The position numbers were made by a program, and so were the translations under genes. A DNA stretch of 48,866 nucleotides from Nocardia gamkensis NBRC 108242 (GTDB lineage Bacteria; Actinomycetota; Actinomycetes; Mycobacteriales; Mycobacteriaceae). How positions within the stretch are numbered: position 1 is the stretch's first letter; each line of letters begins with the position of its first letter. The notes beneath the pieces were generated by a model that searched no databases, was not told the DNA's origin, and saw only the letters and a list, made by a program, of their open reading frames with translations. The stretch is from positions 1 to 48,866 of the forward strand of contig NZ_BDBM01000059.1 of assembly GCF_001612985.1 (NCBI RefSeq), read 5' to 3'. Of this stretch, positions 25,397 to 34,133 are shown piece after piece.

Positions 25397-26044
25397 TCAG
25401 CGGGAGGGCCGACTCATCGACTCGATGAGTACAGCGGTGTCCGTTGTGAGCGAGCCACCCGCGAATCGCAATGTGGCAAACGATCTTTCGGCCGCTTCCG
25501 GATGCCCGGCACCGCACGCGTCGGTGACGACGATCGGCAGATAACCCAGATCGAGGCTGTGCCGGACGGTCGGCTCGATGCCGACCTCCATGGCGATGCC
25601 CGCCACGGCGTAGGTGTCGATGCCGCAGTCGCGCAGCGCGAAATCCAGCGGGGTCGCCGCGAACGCCGACATGGTGATCTTGTCGAACACCACCTCGTCC
25701 GGCCCGGGCGTCAGCTCGGGTACCAGCTGGAACTGCGCGGAGCCCTGCGGGAAGCTGGAGCGCAGCTCGGCGGGGTCGTCCACGCGCTGCCAGGACATGG
25801 CGGTGCGCAACTGGGCGACGCCCGAGGCCGCGACCGGTAGCGACATGTGCCGGGTGTAGAAGACGCGGAAACCGCCCGCCCGCGCGGCGTCGCGCAGTCG
25901 CACGCAGGCGCGCACGATCTTCTCGCCCTCCGGGATCTGCCGCACGATGCCGACCTGCATGTCGTAGATGAGCAGCGCCATCCGCGCGGGATCGCAGGCC
26001 TCGGCTACGGTCCCCGGGATGCTCAGGCCGAAGGCGTGTCGCAT
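25397..26044 (-). CDS. Isochorismatase-fold hydrolase-like protein without the catalytic cysteine
   Basis: 215 residues from ATG 26044, two bases after the stop of the gene upstream. Fold marks: ALLIYDMQ (Asp28), VFDKITMSAF (Lys122), and VAGIAMEVGIEPTVRHSLDLGY. In active cysteine hydrolases the residue before the V/I-E-x-T-x-R helix is Cys; here it is Gly155. Asp and Lys are kept. Either this subgroup uses a different mechanism or it binds rather than cleaves. It pairs with the small ferredoxin-like-fold gene upstream and lies divergent from an HxlR regulator, suggesting a regulated catabolic pair. Confidence 0.75.
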   Translation of the reverse strand: MRHAFGLSIPGTVAEACDPARMALLIYDMQVGIVRQIPEGEKIVRACVRLRDAARAGGFRVFYTRHMSLPVAASGVAQLRTAMSWQRVDDPAELRSSFPQGSAQFQLVPELTPGPDEVVFDKITMSAFAATPLDFALRDCGIDTYAVAGIAMEVGIEPTVRHSLDLGYLPIVVTDACGAGHPEAAERSFATLRFAGGSLTTDTAVLIESMSRPSR

Positions 26045-26046
26045 GC

Positions 26047-26373
26047 TCACGCGGTCCGGTCGTAGGGCTCGGCGACGTCGACGGCCGGGTCCATCAGCGC
26101 CTCCAGCGGCAGCGGCGCCTGCACCGGCACGTAGGTCCACTCCAGGTACCCGGCCTTGGTCAGCGGGAAGTCCGCGACGTACTCGCGCGCCTGCTCGACG
26201 CTGTCGACCTCGAAGACGATGACCACGCCGGGCTCGTCGGCGCGGGCGTAGTTCTCCCGGACGATGCCCGCCTTCCACAGCCGCCACACGTTGGCGACCT
26301 CCTCGGGCAGATAGGGGTTGATCGTCTCCAGTGTGACGCCGGGCTTGAATCGGTCGAAAACGATGACCTTCAT
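26047..26373 (-). CDS. Muconolactone-isomerase-like small protein
   Basis: 108 residues from ATG 26373. Strand-helix-strand pattern (MKVIVFDRFKPGVT, VANVWRLWKAGIVRENYAR, GVVIVFEVDSVEQAREYVADFPL, YLEWTYVPVQAPLP) fits the dimeric alpha-beta barrel superfamily that includes muconolactone isomerase and related proteins. The specific reaction cannot be read. It is the first gene of a two-gene leftward operon, with the isochorismatase-like gene beginning two bases after its stop. It is divergent from the HxlR regulator, which likely controls it. Confidence 0.65.
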   Translation of the reverse strand: MKVIVFDRFKPGVTLETINPYLPEEVANVWRLWKAGIVRENYARADEPGVVIVFEVDSVEQAREYVADFPLTKAGYLEWTYVPVQAPLPLEALMDPAVDVAEPYDRTA

Positions 26374-26451
26374 AGAATTTCACTCCATGTCCGCGATGGT
26401 TCCTCTGAACGGCATCCATGGAATCGTGATGATTACAGTGTTACAAGAACG

Positions 26452-26463
26452 CACTTTTCAGTG
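26452..26463. promoter_or_regulatory. Candidate HxlR operator in a divergent promoter region
   Basis: CACT-TTTC-AGTG is a perfect 4-bp-arm inverted repeat between the divergent HxlR gene (start 26480) and the 26373 gene. The surrounding AT-richer run (GTGTTACAAGAACGCACTTTT) is the least GC-rich part of the spacer, as expected for two overlapping promoters under an HxlR protein. Arms are short, so this is tentative. Confidence 0.35.
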
Positions 26464-26479
26464 AGTACCCGGAGGACAT

Positions 26480-26815
26480 GTGCCCGACAAGCGCTACCAC
26501 TGCGCCGTGGAGGTGACCGTCGACCTGATCGGCGGCAAGTGGAAGCCGGTGATCCTCGCTCACCTGAAGGAGGGCGTGCACCGCTACGGCGAGCTGCGCA
26601 GGCGGATGCCGACGACCAGCGAGAAGATGCTGGTCCAGCAATTGCGCGAACTGGAATCCGACGGCCTGGTCCGGCGTACCGTCTTCGACACGGTGCCGCC
26701 GCAGGTCGAATACACCCTCACCGACGAAGGCCACACCCTCGTGCCCGTCCTCACCGCGCTCTACGACTGGGGCGAACAACGCGCGGCCCGCACCGGCCTC
26801 ACCCTCGGTTCGTGA
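26480..26815 (+). CDS. HxlR-family transcriptional regulator
   Basis: 111 residues from GTG 26480, with GGAGG at 26471-26475. Typical HxlR features: Cys8 in the RYHCAVEVTVDLIGGKWKPVIL opening, the recognition region YGELRRRMPTTSEKMLVQQLRELESDGLV, the wing RTVFDTVPPQVEYTLT, and a C-terminal dimer helix LTALYDWGEQ. These winged-helix proteins sense reactive or small aromatic compounds and commonly repress a divergent gene. Here the divergent pair is the muconolactone-isomerase-like and isochorismatase-like genes. The protein ends 33 bases before the glnE stop (tail to tail). Confidence 0.92.
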   Translation: MPDKRYHCAVEVTVDLIGGKWKPVILAHLKEGVHRYGELRRRMPTTSEKMLVQQLRELESDGLVRRTVFDTVPPQVEYTLTDEGHTLVPVLTALYDWGEQRAARTGLTLGS

Positions 26816-26848
26816 CACCGGCCGATTGAGAGCCCGCGCGGGAGCCGC

Positions 26849-29800
26849 TCACGCACCGAAGACTCGTTCGACGACGGCCTTGGCACGCCGGGTGACGCGC
26901 ATGTAGTGATCGAGGAATTCGCTGCCGTCGTCGTTGGGCCACCCCGCGACGCGTGCGACGGCGGATAGGAGGCGGCCGGGCCCCGGAAGCTGATCGGTCG
27001 GCTTGCCGCGCACCAGCACCAAGGCGTTGCGGGCGTTGGTGGCGGTCAGCCACGCGTCGCGCAGCAGCGCCACGTCCTGCCCGTCCAGCAGGCCGGTCTG
27101 CTCGATCACGTCCAGCGCTTCGAGCGTGGAGGTGTTGTGCAGACCTGGCACCTCGTGGGCATGCCGCAGCTGCACGAGCTGGACCGTCCACTCGATGTCG
27201 GCCAGCCCCCCGCGTCCCAGCTTGGTGTGCGTGGCAGGATCGGCGCCGCGGGGCAGCCGCTCGGCGTCCACCCTGGCCTTGATCCGCCGGATCTCGCGCA
27301 CCGCCTCGGCCGACACCCCGCCCGCCGGGTACCGCACCTTGTCGATGACGTGCAGGAATCGCACCCCGAGTTCCTCGTCACCGGCCACCTGGTTGGCGCG
27401 CAGCAGCGCCTGCACCTCCCAGGGCTGGGCCCACTGCTCGTAGTACGCGGCGTAGGCGGCCAGCGTGCGCACCAGCGCGCCGTTGCGCCCCTCCGGACGC
27501 AACCCGGCGTCCACGTGCAGCGGCGGGTCGGTGCTCGGCGCACCGAGCAGCTGCTGCACCCGGTCGGCCACCCCGATCGCCCATTTGACGGCCTTGGTCT
27601 CGTCCTCCCCCGGCCGCGGGTCGCAGACGAACAGCACGTCCGCGTCCGAGCCGTAGCCGAGTTCCATGCCGCCGAGCCTGCCCATGCCGATCACCGCGAT
27701 GTCGGCGGGCGCGGGCGCACCCCGCTCCGCCTCACTCGCCCGGATCACCGCGAGCAACGACGCATCGAGCACCGCGACCCACACCGACGACAACGCCCGG
27801 CACACCTGCGGCACTTCGAGCATGCCGAGCAGATCGGCCGACGCCACCCGCGCGAGTTCGTGCCTGCGCAGCGAACGCGCCGCGGCTACCGCGCGTTTCG
27901 GGTCGTCGTAGCGCGCGGCGGCGGTGAGGATGCCGCGAGCCACCTCGTCGGGCTGTGGGCCGAGCAGCAGCGGACCACCGGGCCCGTCGGCGTACATCCG
28001 GATCGTCTCGGGCGCGTTGATCAGCAGATCGGGCAGATACTCCGAGGAGCCGAGCACGATCATGAGCCGCTGCGCGATCGCGCCCTCGTCGCGGAGTTCG
28101 CGCAGGAACCAGATCTGATCGGCCAGCCCCTCCGACACGCGGCGGTAGGCCAGAAGGCCCGCATCGGGATTCGGTGTGTCGCCGAGCCATTCCAGCAGTG
28201 TCGGCAGCAACAGGGCTTGGATGCGGCCTTTGCGGGACACACCGCCGGTCAGCGCCTTGAGGTGGCCGAGGGCGTGTTCGGGCGCCGCGTAACCGAGCGC
28301 GGCCAGCTGCCGGATAGCGGCCTCGGGGCTCAGGCGCAGCGCGGCGGAGTCCAGTCGCGCCACCGACTCCAGCAGCGGCCGGTAGAACAGCTTGGCGTGT
28401 AATCGCCGGACGCGCACCGCGTTCCGGCGGATCTCGCTGTCCAGCACGCCCACCGCGTCCTGCCTGCCGTCGGGGCGGATGTGCGCGGCACGGGCCAGCC
28501 AGCGCATGCCCTCCTCGTCGTCGGCGGCGGGCAGCGTATGGGTGCGACGCAGCCGCTGGAGTTGCAGCCGGTGCTCCAGCAGCCGCAGGAATTCGTAGGA
28601 CGCGGTGAGATTGGCCGCGTCGTCGCGGCCGACGTATCCTCCCGCGGCCAGCGCGCCGAGCGCCTCGACGGTGCCCTGCACGTGCAGTGTCTCGTCCACC
28701 CGCCCGTGCACCAATTGCAGGAGCTGCACGGCGAACTCGACGTCCCGGAGGCTGCCGCGCCCGAGCTTGAGTTCGCGTTCGCGCAGATCGGCGGGCACCA
28801 GATCTTCCACGCGGCGGCGCATCGCCTGGACGTCGGCGACGAAATCGGGACGCTCCGACGCCGACCACACCATCGGCATCAGCGCGGCACGGTACTGCTC
28901 GCCGAGCGCGAGATCACCCGTGGCCGGACGGTTCTTCAACAGCGCCTGGAACTCCCAGGTGCGGGCCCACCGCTTGTAGTAGGCGATGTGCGAATCCAGC
29001 GTTCGCACCAGGGCACCGGCTTTGCCCTCCGGGCGCAGCGCCGCGTCGACCTCGAAGAACGCCTGGCTCGCTACGCTCATCATCTCCGCGGCCAAGCGCG
29101 TGGCGGTGGCGTCGGCGGGCTCGGCGACGAACACCACGTCGACGTCGCTGACATAGTTCAGCTCGCGCGCGCCGCACTTGCCCATCGCGATCACGCCCAA
29201 CCGCACCGGCACCGGCTCGTCCTTGCAGACCCGCGCCACCGCGACCGCCAGCGCCGCGGTCAGGGCGGCATCGGCCAGGTCGGTGAGGTGACGGCCGACC
29301 ACCTGGTAGGGCAGCACGGGCTCGTTCTCCACCGTTGCCGCCAGATCCAGCGCGGCCAGCAGCATCAACTGGTCGCGGTACCGCTTGCGCAACGACGCCA
29401 CCACATCGGGTCCCGAGAGCCCGGCGCGAAACAGCAGCTCGCCCGCCTCCCGACCGCCACCCGCGATCGAGTCGCGATGCGACGCCGTCTCGGCTGCGCG
29501 GGGTCCTTGCGCGGGCTCGGCCTCGACCACCGCGAGCAGGTCGGCGATCAGTTCGTCGCGGTCGGGTAACTCCTTGCGACGCAAGACCTCCCACGCCGAC
29601 GGCGCCGCCACGAGATGATCGCCCATCGCGCTGGACGAGCCGAGCAGCGCGAACAGCCTGCCCCGCAGGGAGCTATCGGTGCGGATCGCCGAATCGATGG
29701 CGTCCCAGCCGTCGGCGATACTCTCGCGCAACCGCATCAGCGTGCTCAACGCGAGGTCGGCGTCCGGCGCGCGGGACAGTGCCCACAGCACGGGAATGCT

Positions 29801-29911
29801 CTCGACGTTGTCCCAGCCCAATTCGCGCAGCGACGCGGCGGCGGACGGCTCGAGCAATCCGAGCCGGCCGACACCGGGGACGGCGGAGCGCGCAGACGGG
29901 GGCCGGACCAT
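26849..29911 (-). CDS. glnE: Glutamine synthetase adenylyltransferase/deadenylase
   Basis: 1020 residues from ATG 29911 (a TTG three codons earlier is possible). Two nucleotidyltransferase halves, each with its GxG...DxD site: the N-terminal adenylyl-removing half with GKCGARELNYVSDVDVVFV and the C-terminal adenylylating half with GMGRLGGMELGYGSDADVLFV, separated by a helical regulatory region. It attaches or removes AMP on the GlnA1 tyrosine, tuning nitrogen assimilation. It lies 57 bases after glnA2 on the same strand, so glnA2-glnE are probably one transcript, as in mycobacteria. The target GlnA1 is encoded about 12 kb to the left. Confidence 0.97.
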   Translation of the reverse strand: MVRPPSARSAVPGVGRLGLLEPSAAASLRELGWDNVESIPVLWALSRAPDADLALSTLMRLRESIADGWDAIDSAIRTDSSLRGRLFALLGSSSAMGDHLVAAPSAWEVLRRKELPDRDELIADLLAVVEAEPAQGPRAAETASHRDSIAGGGREAGELLFRAGLSGPDVVASLRKRYRDQLMLLAALDLAATVENEPVLPYQVVGRHLTDLADAALTAALAVAVARVCKDEPVPVRLGVIAMGKCGARELNYVSDVDVVFVAEPADATATRLAAEMMSVASQAFFEVDAALRPEGKAGALVRTLDSHIAYYKRWARTWEFQALLKNRPATGDLALGEQYRAALMPMVWSASERPDFVADVQAMRRRVEDLVPADLRERELKLGRGSLRDVEFAVQLLQLVHGRVDETLHVQGTVEALGALAAGGYVGRDDAANLTASYEFLRLLEHRLQLQRLRRTHTLPAADDEEGMRWLARAAHIRPDGRQDAVGVLDSEIRRNAVRVRRLHAKLFYRPLLESVARLDSAALRLSPEAAIRQLAALGYAAPEHALGHLKALTGGVSRKGRIQALLLPTLLEWLGDTPNPDAGLLAYRRVSEGLADQIWFLRELRDEGAIAQRLMIVLGSSEYLPDLLINAPETIRMYADGPGGPLLLGPQPDEVARGILTAAARYDDPKRAVAAARSLRRHELARVASADLLGMLEVPQVCRALSSVWVAVLDASLLAVIRASEAERGAPAPADIAVIGMGRLGGMELGYGSDADVLFVCDPRPGEDETKAVKWAIGVADRVQQLLGAPSTDPPLHVDAGLRPEGRNGALVRTLAAYAAYYEQWAQPWEVQALLRANQVAGDEELGVRFLHVIDKVRYPAGGVSAEAVREIRRIKARVDAERLPRGADPATHTKLGRGGLADIEWTVQLVQLRHAHEVPGLHNTSTLEALDVIEQTGLLDGQDVALLRDAWLTATNARNALVLVRGKPTDQLPGPGRLLSAVARVAGWPNDDGSEFLDHYMRVTRRAKAVVERVFGA

Positions 29912-29968
29912 GGTTCTCAAATTACATGGCCGCGACCGGGGGCACGCCGCCCCCGGACATCGCCCGGA

Positions 29969-31306
29969 TCACAACCCCAGGTATTCCTTGAGCTCGAACG
30001 GCGTGACCTGGCTGCGGTAATCCGCCCACTCCCGGCGCTTGTTGCGCAGGAAGAAGTCGAACACGTGCTCGCCGAGCGTCTCGGCGACCAGTTCGGAGCG
30101 CTCCATCGCCTGCAGCGCCTCGTCCAGCGTGCCCGGCAGCTCCCGGAAGCCCATCGCGCGCCGCTCCGCGACGGTCAACGCGAACACGTCGTCCTCCGCC
30201 TCCGGCGGCAGCGTGTAGCCCTTCTCGATGCCCCGCAAACCGGCCGCGAGCAGCACGGCGAAGGTCAGGTAGGGGTTGCACGCGGAATCGGGGCTGCGGA
30301 TCTCGACGCGGCGCGAGGACGACTTGTTCGGCGTGTACATCGGCACGCGCACCAGGGCCGAGCGGTTGGACCGGCCCCACGAGGCGGCGGTGGGAGCCTC
30401 GCCGCCGTGGATGAGGCGCTTGTAGGAGTTCACCCACTGGTTGGTGACCGCGCTGATCTCCGGCGCGTGCTCGAGGATGCCCGCGATGAACGCGCGTGCC
30501 GTCTCCGACAGGTTCATCGGGTCGTCCGGGTCGTGGAAGGCGTTGGTCTCGCCCTCGAACAGGCTCATGTGCGTGTGCATCGCCGAGCCCGGGTATTCGG
30601 CGAACGGCTTGGGCATGAAGGTCGCGCGCACGCCCTCGTCGATGGCCACTTCCTTGATCAGGTAGCGGAAGGTCATCACGTTGTCGGCCATGGACAGCGC
30701 GTCGGCGTAGCGCAGGTCGATCTCCTGCTGGCCGGGAGCGCCCTCGTGGTGGCTGAACTCCACGGAGATGCCCATGGACTCCAGCGCGTCGATGGCGTGG
30801 CGGCGGAAGTTCGGCGCCGAATCGTGCACGGCCTGGTCGAAGAAGCCGCCGCTGTCGGCGGGCACCGGCACGCCGCCGTGCGGACCGTTCTCCAGCAGGA
30901 AGAACTCGATCTCGGGGTGCACGTAGCAGCTGAAGCCGACGTCGCCCGCCTTGTTCAGCTGGCGGCGCAGCACGTGGCGCGGGTCGGCCCAGGACGGCGA
31001 GCCGTCCGGCATGGTGATGTCGCAGAACATGCGCGCGGAGTGCTGGTGGCCTTTGCTGGTGGCCCAGGGCAGCACCTGGAAGGTCGACGGATCGGGCCGG
31101 GCGACCATGTCGGCCTCGGAGACCCGGGCGAAGCCCTCGATGGCCGAGCCGTCGAAGCCGATACCCTCTTCGAACGCGCCTTCCAGTTCGGCGGGCGCGA
31201 TCGCGACGGACTTCAGGTAGCCCAAGACGTCGGTGAACCAGAGACGTACGAAGCGGATGTCCCGCTCTTCGAGCGTCCGCAGCACGAATTCCTTCTGGCG
31301 ATCCAT
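29969..31306 (-). CDS. glnA2: Glutamine synthetase type I paralogue (GlnA2)
   Basis: 445 residues from ATG 31306. Glutamine synthetase signatures are intact: IRFVRLWFTDVLG, FDGSAIEGFAR, HPEIEFFLLE, EFSHHEGAPGQQEIDLRY, FMPKPFAEYPGSAMHTHMSL, and ATP-site NQWVNSYKRL. Compared with GlnA1 the adenylylation loop differs: PPEAEDDVFALT has Phe instead of the modified Tyr, so GlnE probably does not act on it. In mycobacteria GlnA2 is a non-essential paralogue. Upstream a GTAAC-N6-TTAAC pair sits about 30 bases before the start, but it is not a full GlnR site. Confidence 0.95.
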   Translation of the reverse strand: MDRQKEFVLRTLEERDIRFVRLWFTDVLGYLKSVAIAPAELEGAFEEGIGFDGSAIEGFARVSEADMVARPDPSTFQVLPWATSKGHQHSARMFCDITMPDGSPSWADPRHVLRRQLNKAGDVGFSCYVHPEIEFFLLENGPHGGVPVPADSGGFFDQAVHDSAPNFRRHAIDALESMGISVEFSHHEGAPGQQEIDLRYADALSMADNVMTFRYLIKEVAIDEGVRATFMPKPFAEYPGSAMHTHMSLFEGETNAFHDPDDPMNLSETARAFIAGILEHAPEISAVTNQWVNSYKRLIHGGEAPTAASWGRSNRSALVRVPMYTPNKSSSRRVEIRSPDSACNPYLTFAVLLAAGLRGIEKGYTLPPEAEDDVFALTVAERRAMGFRELPGTLDEALQAMERSELVAETLGEHVFDFFLRNKRREWADYRSQVTPFELKEYLGL

Positions 31307-31471
31307 GCCCGCGAGCGTAAGCATCCGGCGTTAAATCTGTGTTACATACACGCTTAAGATTGCTGAGCTGGATGTTTTCGGAAGACTCCGCACAACCGGA
31401 TCGTCCCGTTTGTGAGTTTTCTCCGGACCGGGCCGGACGATGTCACCGACCAGCAACCGCGCCCGCCCGGC

Positions 31472-33016
31472 TCAGCAGGTAAGACCGGGAGCGGGTTCGG
31501 TCAGGTCGACCAGATAGGCGATGACCGCGTCGTCCACGCAGGGCACGCCGCCTGCCAGCGCCACCGTGTGCCGGTTGCCCTGGTAGGTGATCAGCGCGGC
31601 GCCCAGCTGCCCGGCCAGGTCGACTCCGGCCTGGTACGGCGTCGCCGGATCCTCGGTCGTCGAGACCACCACCGTCTTCGGCAGCCCGGGCACGGAGATG
31701 CGGTGCGGTTCGCTCGTGTTCGGCACCGGCCAGGCGGTGCACAACTCCAGCGGCGCGGCGCCGGTGGCGTGGCCGTCGTCCAGGAACGGGGCCGCTTTGC
31801 GGTATTGCGCGTCCTGGCGTCCGGTCACCTCGCGATCGGTGACGCGCGGATCGTCCACGCAGCGAATCGCGTTGAACGCGTCGGTGGTGTTGGCGTAGCT
31901 GCCGTCGTCGCGGCGGCCGTCGTAGAGGTCGGCCAGCGCCAGCAACGTATCGCCGCGCCCGTCGCGCAACTCCGACAGCCCCAGCGTGAGCACCTTCCAC
32001 AACTCGTCGGTGTAGAGCGCCTGGCGCACGCCGGTGAGCGCGTCACCGTAGGTCAGCCCGCGCGGATCGGTGGTCTGCGCGGGCTTGTCCCACAGCGGGT
32101 TCACCAGCGCGCGGAACCGCGGCACCGCCTGCGCCGGATCGGCGCCCAGCGGGCAGTCCGGCTGCTGCGCACAGTCCGCGGCGTAGGCGTCGAACACCTT
32201 CTGGAAGCCCGCCGCCTGCCGCAGCGACTCCTGCACCGGGTCCTGGGAGGAGTCGATGGCGCCGTCCAGCACCATCGCGCGCACCCGGTCGGGAAACTTC
32301 TCCGCGTAGGCCGAACCGATCTTGGTGCCGTAGGAGTACCCCACGTAGGTCAGCTTCGCGTCGCCCAGCGCGGCGCGCATGACGTCGAGGTCTTGGACGA
32401 CCTCGCGGGTGCCGACATGGGCGAGGAAGTCCTTTCCGGTGCGTTCGGCGCAACGGTCGGCGTACCGGCGGTTGTCGGCCTCCGCGTCGGCGATACCGGA
32501 CGGGGTGTAGTCCTCCTCCGGCTCGGCGCGCTCGGCATCCTGCTCCTGCGGCGTCTGGCAGACGATCACGGGGGTGGAGGAGCCGACACCGCGCGGGTCG
32601 AAACCGACCCGGTCGAAGCGCTCGGCCAACTCCGTCTTGTTACCCAGCGACGACAGGCCGAGGCCGGACTCCCCCGGCCCGCCCGGGTTCATCACCAGCG
32701 AACCGACCCGCCGCCCGGTCGCCCGGATCCGGGAGACCGCGATCTGCGCGGTCGGTCCGTCGGGCGCCGCGTAGTCCACCGGCACGGTGACCCGCGCGCA
32801 CTCGGTGCTCGGCGGGAGCCGGTCGTCGGGGCCGCCGAATCCGGTGCAGTCGCCCCACTGCACCGTCTGCCCGTAGAACTTCTCCAGGCCAGTGGGCGGC
32901 GCCGTCGTCGGCTGCCCCGATTCGGTGCGGGTGACGGCGCACCCCGACATCAGGACAGCGACCGAGGCCAGCACCGCCACCGGGAACGCTCCGCGCCCAC
33001 TTCGCACCGTCGACAT
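31472..33016 (-). CDS. caeA: Lipoprotein serine hydrolase, Hip1/CaeA-like
   Basis: 514 residues from ATG 33016. Lipobox VLMSGC puts the lipidated Cys at 26, so it is anchored outside. Alpha/beta-hydrolase core: VMNPGGPGESG (oxyanion), GFDPRGVGSS, nucleophile GYSYGT (Ser228), Asp in STTEDPATPY and His in GNRHTVA. This matches mycobacterial Hip1/CaeA (Rv2224c), a cell-envelope serine protease/esterase, and the glnA2-hip1-panB order is the same. Mycobacterium tuberculosis has two copies in tandem (Rv2223c and Rv2224c); only one is present here. Divergent from panB. Confidence 0.92.
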   Translation of the reverse strand: MSTVRSGRGAFPVAVLASVAVLMSGCAVTRTESGQPTTAPPTGLEKFYGQTVQWGDCTGFGGPDDRLPPSTECARVTVPVDYAAPDGPTAQIAVSRIRATGRRVGSLVMNPGGPGESGLGLSSLGNKTELAERFDRVGFDPRGVGSSTPVIVCQTPQEQDAERAEPEEDYTPSGIADAEADNRRYADRCAERTGKDFLAHVGTREVVQDLDVMRAALGDAKLTYVGYSYGTKIGSAYAEKFPDRVRAMVLDGAIDSSQDPVQESLRQAAGFQKVFDAYAADCAQQPDCPLGADPAQAVPRFRALVNPLWDKPAQTTDPRGLTYGDALTGVRQALYTDELWKVLTLGLSELRDGRGDTLLALADLYDGRRDDGSYANTTDAFNAIRCVDDPRVTDREVTGRQDAQYRKAAPFLDDGHATGAAPLELCTAWPVPNTSEPHRISVPGLPKTVVVSTTEDPATPYQAGVDLAGQLGAALITYQGNRHTVALAGGVPCVDDAVIAYLVDLTEPAPGLTC

Positions 33017-33195
33017 GCCCTCGATATTGCCATCGAGCCGCCGCGGGCACCGCCCCGGGCGAACCCGACCCGCGCTGTGACCAATTGCACCGGTCATCGG
33101 CCTTAATCCGTCTCGGTGGCGAGTGGCACACTGGTTCTCGTCAAACAATCCCGGGGACCCGGACGGGCCCCGAGGCGACACAGACGAAAGGGACG

Positions 33196-34056
33196 ATGAT
33201 GTCCGTATCCGATTCGGAAACCCCTGCCTACGGTGCGGTGCCCGGCAAGACCGCGAAGGTCGTGCGCAAGACTCGGGTGCACCACTTGCAGCAGATGAAA
33301 GCCGACGGCGAACGCTGGGCGATGCTGACCGCCTACGACTATTCCTCGGCGCGGCTTTTCGAAGAAGCAGGCATTCCGGTTCTGCTGGTGGGCGACTCCG
33401 CGGCCAATGTCGTGTACGGCTACGACACCACCGTGCCGATCACCGTGGACGAACTCATCCCGCTGGTGCGCGGCGTGGTGCGCGGCGCGCCGCACGCCCT
33501 GGTGGTGGCCGACCTGCCGTTCGGCACCTACGAGTCCTCCCCGCAGCAGGCGCTGGCCACCGCGACCCGGTTCATGAAGGAGGGCGGGGCGCACGCGGTG
33601 AAGCTGGAAGGCGGCGAGCGCGTCGCCGAGCAGATCGCGCTCATCAGCGCGGCGGGCATCCCGGTCATGGCGCACATCGGCTTCACCCCGCAGAGCGTGA
33701 ACACGCTGGGCGGATTCCGGGTGCAGGGCCGCGGCGACGGCGCCGAGCAACTGATCGCCGACGCCATCGCGGTCCAGGAGGCGGGCGCGTTCTCCGTGGT
33801 CATGGAGATGGTCCCGGCCGAGCTGGCGGGGCAGGTCACCCGCAAACTGACCATTCCCACCGTCGGCATCGGCGCGGGCGCGGACACCGACGCGCAGGTG
33901 CTGGTCTGGCAGGACATGGCCGGCTACACCAGCGGCAAGACCGCGAAATTCGTCAAGCGCTTCGGCAACGTCGGTGACGAATTGCGGGCCGCCGCCGCGG
34001 CCTACGCCGACGAAGTGCGCCGGGGCAGCTTTCCAGGGCCGGAACACAGCTTCTGA
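33196..34056 (+). CDS. panB: 3-methyl-2-oxobutanoate hydroxymethyltransferase
   Basis: 286 residues from ATG 33196 behind AAAGGGA. It makes ketopantoate from ketoisovalerate and methylene-tetrahydrofolate, the first step of pantothenate synthesis. Signatures: MLTAYDYSSARLFEEAGIPVLLVGDS (metal-site Asp), DLPFGTYESSPQQAL, KLEGG, MAHIGFTPQSVNTLGGF, VMEMVP (catalytic Glu) and TIPTVGIGAG. Complete and standard in length. It is a neighbour of hip1 as in mycobacteria; the kinase-like gene follows 77 bases later. Confidence 0.97.
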   Translation: MMSVSDSETPAYGAVPGKTAKVVRKTRVHHLQQMKADGERWAMLTAYDYSSARLFEEAGIPVLLVGDSAANVVYGYDTTVPITVDELIPLVRGVVRGAPHALVVADLPFGTYESSPQQALATATRFMKEGGAHAVKLEGGERVAEQIALISAAGIPVMAHIGFTPQSVNTLGGFRVQGRGDGAEQLIADAIAVQEAGAFSVVMEMVPAELAGQVTRKLTIPTVGIGAGADTDAQVLVWQDMAGYTSGKTAKFVKRFGNVGDELRAAAAAYADEVRRGSFPGPEHSF

Positions 34057-34133
34057 CCGGCGATTCCCAGGCCGGCACCGGCCGGGCAGCGCACGCACCC
34101 CGCACGCTGCTCGGCCAACCGCTGGAACCCCTG

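Noticed and set aside
31335..31351. GlnR site upstream of glnA2
   Set aside because: Only GTAAC-N6-TTAAC is present; the second half-site departs from GAAAC and there is no tandem pair.
29615..31357. 580-codon plus-strand frame opposite glnA2
   Set aside because: Shadow of glutamine synthetase; no own ribosome site or domain.
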